The position numbers and the translations under genes were made by a program. This document shows positions 60,947 through 64,000 of a DNA stretch of 64,000 bases, in pieces. The stretch's first letter is position 1; each line of letters opens with the position of its first letter. The stretch comes from Micromonospora sp. HM5-17. Its GTDB lineage: Bacteria > Actinomycetota > Actinomycetes > Mycobacteriales > Micromonosporaceae. The notes beneath the pieces were generated by a model. It saw nothing but the letters and a program-made list of their open reading frames with translations. It did no database searches and had not been told where the DNA came from. The stretch spans positions 124,001-188,000 of the forward strand of contig NZ_RJWA01000006.1 in NCBI RefSeq assembly GCF_003762835.1, read 5' to 3'.

Positions 60947-61287
60947 TGAGCGAGCGGCAGATCATTCGAGACATCGCCCGGTACAGCGACCACGACGCCC
61001 CGGCTCACCACTGGTCCCTCGTCATCGACGGCGAGACCGTCTCGGAGCTGTGGGTCGACATGGAGACCGGCGAGATCCTTCAGGTGGAGACCCCACGGGA
61101 GCACCAGCGCCGCGGCTACGCCTCCGCCCTGTACCGGCGGGCCGCGAGCGAGATGGCCATCTACCACGCCCCCGAGGCGCACCGCACCCCCGAGGGTGAC
61201 CGCTTCGCCCGCAGCGTCGGCGGCGAGTCCCTTCCCTGCCTGCACGGCTGCTGCGACGACAGCCCGGATTTCGACGACGAGGAGTAG
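60946..61287 (+). CDS. GNAT-like early protein of the element
   Basis: The 113-residue protein has beta-strand-rich WSLVIDGETVSELWVDMETGEILQVETPREHQRRGYASALYRRAASE. The R-R-G-Y-A-S-A-L segment is the acetyl-CoA loop pattern of GNAT enzymes. A Cys pair (LPCLHGCCDD) near the end is extra. Such short GNAT-like proteins are frequent in actinophages, where their role is not known. Expression should be controlled by the double operator and leaderless. It is first in a row of three overlapping or adjacent genes. Confidence 0.75.
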   Translation: MSERQIIRDIARYSDHDAPAHHWSLVIDGETVSELWVDMETGEILQVETPREHQRRGYASALYRRAASEMAIYHAPEAHRTPEGDRFARSVGGESLPCLHGCCDDSPDFDDEE

Positions 61288-61291
61288 CCCG

Positions 61292-61651
61292 ATGGAGCTC
61301 AGCGACGACCTGATGGCCTGGCTCGGCCCGGCCGCCGACGACCTCACCCCCGAGCAGATCGACCGCCTCCACGCCGTGGCGGCGGCCATCGCCGAGCGAT
61401 ACCCGGACCCCGACGAGCAGCCGGAGCGCGACGCCGCCCTCTCCGCGGCCGTGCAGTACCTGCTCGGGGAGACCACGCCCGAGGACGCGGCACGGGCGCT
61501 GATCGACGCGCGGCGGCGGGCGCGGGAGGCCTACGTGGCCGCCGAGCAGATCGCCGTCATGCTGGTCACCGACGGCACCCCGAAGGCGACTGCGGCGCGG
61601 CGAGCCGGCATCGACCGGATGAGCCTGCTCAAGGCGCTGGGCGAGCGATGA
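61292..61651 (+). CDS. Hypothetical helical protein with HTH-like end
   Basis: The 119-residue protein (MELSDDLMAWLGPAADDLTPEQIDRLHAVAAAIAERYPD) is helical. Its last 35 residues (AEQIAVMLVTDGTPKATAARRAGIDRMSLLKALGER) look like a helix-turn-helix. ATG 61292 is four bases after the previous stop. It overlaps the next ATG by four bases. Confidence 0.7.
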   Translation: MELSDDLMAWLGPAADDLTPEQIDRLHAVAAAIAERYPDPDEQPERDAALSAAVQYLLGETTPEDAARALIDARRRAREAYVAAEQIAVMLVTDGTPKATAARRAGIDRMSLLKALGER

Positions 61652-61968
61652 CCGCAGTCGCCACCCTGGCCCACGGCCAGCCGGAGTATGCCGCCCTGCT
61701 GGACCGGATCCGGGCCGACGAGTGGCTGGTCGGCCGGATGTGGGTCGACGCGGAGAGCACCCCGGACGAGCTGGACGTGCCGGGCACGTGGTGGACCGTC
61801 GTGGTGGTCGGCGACGCCCCGGCGGCCTGGTGCGCGGCCCGCCTCGATGGGGACGCGCTCAGGTGCCACAGCAACGACGAAGCGGCCCGGCCCCCATCTC
61901 GGGGACCGGGCCGCTCTGCGTACCGGGGTCAGCGGCGCAGCAGCCGCGCCACCGTCGCCGGGCTGTAG
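61648..61968 (+). CDS. Phage-type hypothetical protein
   Basis: A 106-residue protein (MTAVATLAHGQPEYAALLDRIRADEWLVGRMWVDAESTPDELDVPGTWWTVVVVGDAPAAWCAARLDGD). The first 80 residues look like a short GNAT-like or beta-rich fold. The last 30 are basic and read through the hairpin at 61881-61915, so the natural end may be subject to termination. It overlaps the convergent holin-like gene. Confidence 0.62.
   Translation: MTAVATLAHGQPEYAALLDRIRADEWLVGRMWVDAESTPDELDVPGTWWTVVVVGDAPAAWCAARLDGDALRCHSNDEAARPPSRGPGRSAYRGQRRSSRATVAGL
61881..61915. terminator. Hairpin at the end of the early gene row
   Basis: AGCGGCCCGGCCCC (61881-61894) pairs with GGGGACCGGGCCGCT (61901-61915) with a single bulge. It is preceded by ACGACGA like the hairpin at 60731-60768, so the two look like copies of one terminator type. 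Confidence 0.75.
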
Positions 61969-62165
61969 ACCCGGCGGCGGCCGACCACGGCCACCACGAT
62001 CGGCGCCACCACGGCCACCACGCCGAGGATCGCCGACTGCTGGTCGGCGGACAGCGGTACGCCGAACGCGACCACGAGCGCGATCACGGCGGTCGCGGCG
62101 GCGGTCAGCGACCCGACCGAGAGCAGCGGCTCGGTGCTGTCCGGGTCAGGGGTGTGCTCCTGCAT
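61929..62165 (-). CDS. Holin-like small membrane protein
   Basis: The 78-residue protein has an acidic start (MQEHTPDPDSTEPL), two hydrophobic segments (SLTAAATAVIALVVAFGV and SAILGVVAVVAPIVVAVVG) and a basic end (RRRVYSPATVARLLRR). This is the shape of class II holins. The two genes before it in the same direction (the coiled-coil membrane protein and the endolysin) make a lysis cassette. Confidence 0.75.
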   Translation of the reverse strand: MQEHTPDPDSTEPLLSVGSLTAAATAVIALVVAFGVPLSADQQSAILGVVAVVAPIVVAVVGRRRVYSPATVARLLRR

Positions 62166-62170
62166 CTCTC

Positions 62171-62527
62171 CTACCTCTCCGGCGCCACGGCCTCAGCGAG
62201 CCGGGTCACCTTGTCATGCAGCGACGAACCACTGTTGGGCCTCAGCTCGTGCTCGACCGCAGCGAGGCGGCCGTCGAGGCAGCCGAGCCGCGCGTCCAGG
62301 CCGTCGAGCCGCCCATCGAGCCCGTCGAGGCGGCCCTCGATGGTGCCGATGCGCTCCATCAGCCCCGGCCGGGCTGGCACCCCCGGTCGAGCCGGCTCGC
62401 CCGTGAGGTCGTCCACCATGTGCGCGATGCGGCGCCCCCACCGGAGCGCCCCGCGCCCGATCCACACCACCCCGGCGGCCGCGCCGGTCACCGCCGCCAC
62501 CGCGCCGGCCATGTCGATCGGATCCAC
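62171..62527 (-). CDS. Membrane protein with heptad coiled coil of the lysis cassette
   Basis: A 118-residue protein with one N-terminal hydrophobic segment (IDMAGAVAAVTGAAAGVVWIG) and a coiled coil built of IEGRLDGLDGRLDGLDARLGCLDGRL, in which the seven-residue unit GRLDGLD repeats. It is similar in plan to DUF2746-type actinophage proteins encoded between endolysin and holin. It could be a second holin or a spanin-like regulator. Confidence 0.7.
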   Translation of the reverse strand: MDPIDMAGAVAAVTGAAAGVVWIGRGALRWGRRIAHMVDDLTGEPARPGVPARPGLMERIGTIEGRLDGLDGRLDGLDARLGCLDGRLAAVEHELRPNSGSSLHDKVTRLAEAVAPER

Positions 62528-62530
62528 CGG

Positions 62531-63328
62531 CTACCCCTCGCCCGGCGCGGTGAGCCGACGCAGCAGCTCGGCGACCAGCCGCGAGTAGTCGACCTCACCC
62601 GGCGGCCCGGGCTCACCCCGCGGCCCCTGCGGGCCGGCGGGACCCTGCGGGCCGGCCGGCCCCTGCTTCCCGGCGCCGTTCCGCCTCGCCACCATCTTCA
62701 GCAGCTGCGCGTACGTCGCCGGGGTGACCTCGTTGCCGTCCTTCGCGGCCACCGACCCGGCCGCCTTCCGCATCTCGTAGACGGCCTTGGCCGTCCGTTC
62801 CCCGTACACGCCATCCGGCTTCCCCGGGTCGAATCCGGCCTCGACCAGCGTGTGCTGGAGCGCCAGCACCCGGTCCCCCCGGTCGCCTCGTCTGACTCCG
62901 AGCATGTCGTCTCCTCCTGCCAGCCCCCACGGGCTGGTGTCGTCGTAGCGGCCGGTCGACCGGCCGTCCGGACCGGTGCCGACGCTGACGTGCATGTGCC
63001 GCGTGTGCGGGTTGCTGCCGGTGTAGGTCCGCCACGCCCACCCACTGGACGCGGACGCAATCCGCCGATTCCAGATCACGTACTTGAGCGCCGGGTGCCG
63101 CTGGGTGCGGATGTGCTCGGCGATCCGGTGCATGTCCGCCCCGGCCCCCGGGTCGTGGGTCAGGTCCAGCGCGCACACGACCCGGGACGGGTTCGGGTTG
63201 TGGTCCGACGGCCGGCTGGCGTGCGCGGCGTCGCCGATCGTGCCGTCGCTGGCCCTGCTCCGGCTGGGCGCGATCGCGTCCACCTCGGCGCGCAGCACCT
63301 CGAGGGAGCGGGCGAGCCTCCAGCCCAT
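62531..63328 (-). CDS. VanY-like endolysin with peptidoglycan-binding and collagen-like parts
   Basis: The 265-residue protein has a peptidase M15-type zinc site: RPSDHNPN (His43), CALDLTHD (Asp55) and RHMHVSV (His113). A peptidoglycan-binding-like helical domain (about 142-200; [37 protein letters not shown]) and a short collagen-like run ([19 protein letters not shown], about 226-246) follow. Such D,L-carboxypeptidase or endopeptidase lysins degrade the cell wall at the end of the phage cycle. It is followed by holin-like genes. Confidence 0.87.
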   Translation of the reverse strand: MGWRLARSLEVLRAEVDAIAPSRSRASDGTIGDAAHASRPSDHNPNPSRVVCALDLTHDPGAGADMHRIAEHIRTQRHPALKYVIWNRRIASASSGWAWRTYTGSNPHTRHMHVSVGTGPDGRSTGRYDDTSPWGLAGGDDMLGVRRGDRGDRVLALQHTLVEAGFDPGKPDGVYGERTAKAVYEMRKAAGSVAAKDGNEVTPATYAQLLKMVARRNGAGKQGPAGPQGPAGPQGPRGEPGPPGEVDYSRLVAELLRRLTAPGEG

Positions 63329-63338
63329 CAGGCCCTCC

Positions 63339-63803
63339 TCACGTAGCCGGGGCGACGATGACGATCCGGCGCGAGACCGCGCCGTTGCCGCCGGTCACCC
63401 GCATCGACAACGCCGCGTTGTAGGTCGCGCCCGGGGTGAGCCCGTCGACCAGCAGCGACGCCCCGCACCGGACCTGGTTCGTGCCCGCGTTAGAGATCGC
63501 GATCTGATCCTGCGGGGCGACGATCTCCGCCCCGGAGCCGACCGTGGCGCCGTCACCCACCCGCGGGGCAACCAGAGTCACCATCGAGCTGTTGTCCAAC
63601 TCGGCGGCGTAGTGCAGCAGTACGCGGCCGGTCGTCGGCGCACTGAAGGCGACCCCGCAGACCGTGGAGCCGCCCCACGTGGTGGCGTACGACGTGCCGA
63701 TGACCGCGGACGACACCGACCCGACCGTCCCGTCCTGCCGGTCAGCCACCGTCGGCGGGGTGTCCAGCGCGGACACCACCGACCCGGCCAGCAGATCAGG
63801 CAT
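63339..63803 (-). CDS. Phage structural protein, beta-rich
   Basis: The 154-residue protein (MPDLLAGSVVSALDTPPTVADRQDGTVGSVSSAVIGTSYATTWGGSTVCGVAFSAPTTGRVLLHYAAELDN) is a beta-sandwich rich in Gly, Val and Thr, typical of minor tail or head-fibre proteins of actinophages. ATG 63803 follows GAGGGGGGAG. It lies ten bases before the endolysin gene on the same strand. Confidence 0.75.
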   Translation of the reverse strand: MPDLLAGSVVSALDTPPTVADRQDGTVGSVSSAVIGTSYATTWGGSTVCGVAFSAPTTGRVLLHYAAELDNSSMVTLVAPRVGDGATVGSGAEIVAPQDQIAISNAGTNQVRCGASLLVDGLTPGATYNAALSMRVTGGNGAVSRRIVIVAPAT

Positions 63804-63812
63804 ACTCCCCCC

Positions 63813-64000
63813 TCACAGCGCCCGCCGCGCGGGCTGATAGACGCGTACCGGCGTCCCGGCCGGCCAGGCCCGGGACACGCCGTCGACTGCGCGCTGACTG
63901 ATGGTGATCGTCTGGGTGCTTAGCTGGGTCATGGTGTCCAGATAGACCGACTGCGCACCGGCGACGCCGGTAGCCGTCACCTGCACTCCGATCGCCCGGC
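63813..64000 (-). CDS. Phage protein, cut by the window edge
   Basis: The last 62 codons are present and read ATGVAGAQSVYLDTMTQLST, then ITISQRAVDGVSRAWPAGTPVRVYQPARRAL. It is beta-rich and looks like the end of a tail or minor structural protein. The start lies outside the window. Confidence 0.65.
   Translation of the reverse strand, partial: RAIGVQVTATGVAGAQSVYLDTMTQLSTQTITISQRAVDGVSRAWPAGTPVRVYQPARRAL

Larger units (their letters stand above)
51661..64000. mobile_element. Integrated prophage/conjugative-element mosaic (left part)
   Basis: From about 51.66 kb the gene content changes from housekeeping to short, tightly packed, mostly unknown genes: a GntR-UTRA repressor, a DUF2637 protein, small Spd-like membrane proteins, a TraB/FtsK-type translocase, short regulators, a GNAT-like early gene, a holin-like protein, a VanY-like endolysin and phage structural proteins. 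The translocase and Spd-like genes are typical of actinomycete integrative conjugative elements; the lysis module is typical of phages. The left border abuts a gene fragment. No integrase, excisionase or right attachment site is in the window, so the right limit is unknown. Confidence 0.85.

Overview
The window is high-GC DNA from an actinomycete, most likely a member of the Micromonosporaceae (Micromonospora, Plantactinospora and relatives). The evidence is a mycothiol gene (mshC), several families restricted largely to actinobacteria (PAC2, DUF3090, SCO1664-like, DUF3140, DUF5703), strong GC bias at third codon positions, frequent GTG starts, and saprophyte-type secreted carbohydrate enzymes (GH43, GH3, a CBM2-fused sugar dehydrogenase). 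The genus is an inference.

Layout, host part (1-51.6 kb). 1-9.5 kb: the end of an ABC ATPase with its FtsX-type permease, a HAD phosphatase, a lipoprotein zinc peptidase, metH and a PAC2 protein. 9.5-18 kb: a GntR regulator behind paired CTAGG-type palindromes, then a leftward housekeeping run (LLM oxidoreductase, uppP, phosphoglycerate-mutase-like protein, DUF3090, SCO1664-like kinase fold, mshC), followed by an aldo/keto reductase. 18-28 kb: M20 peptidase, hemerythrin-like protein, ThuA-like protein, LysR regulator, DUF3140 pair, a ClpC-like ATPase and a NYN/PIN-like protein. 28-33 kb: a tightly coupled four-gene operon around a two-domain FtsK/EccC-like ATPase. 33-34.7 kb: a translationally coupled pair of an Asp/Gly-rich 21-residue-repeat peptide and a JmjC-like cupin hydroxylase. 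35-38 kb: LacI regulator and GH43 enzyme with matching operator palindromes. 38-46 kb: PEBP, DoxX and SDR proteins, then an OFA-type transporter with a cytochrome-b-like membrane protein and a NuoF/ferredoxin fusion, then rnhA. 46-51.4 kb: PQQ-type dehydrogenase with CBM2, GH3 glycosidase, DUF2267.

From about 51.66 kb to beyond the right edge lies an integrated element that looks like a phage/conjugative-element mosaic. Its left border abuts the 3' fragment of a broken host gene. It carries a full GntR-UTRA repressor, a UTRA-only protein and a winged-helix-only protein, a DUF2637 membrane protein, small Spd-like membrane proteins, a TraB/FtsK-type DNA translocase, a GNAT-like early gene with a leaderless operator-promoter, and a leftward lysis and tail module (holin-like protein, coiled-coil membrane protein, VanY-like endolysin, structural proteins). 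The integrase and right attachment site are not in the window.

The most unusual signals are in this element. (1) Two units at 60769-60845 closely resemble type I-E CRISPR repeats. They lie in tandem on the minus strand with a 21-nt gap, between a candidate -10 box and a strong terminator, with no cas genes. This is what a phage RNA anti-CRISPR or a miniature array would look like. (2) A canonical GGGTTTG -1 slippery heptamer (56498-56504) sits exactly where the reading frame of a membrane protein must change. (3) Four copies of a GGTGACTCACCCC dyad lie just upstream of the translocase gene. (4) Two perfect TGTAGAC-N2-GTCTACA palindromes contain the -35, the -10 and the start codon of one gene. 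In the host part, the repeat peptide with its cupin and the FtsK four-gene operon are the best candidates for undescribed systems.
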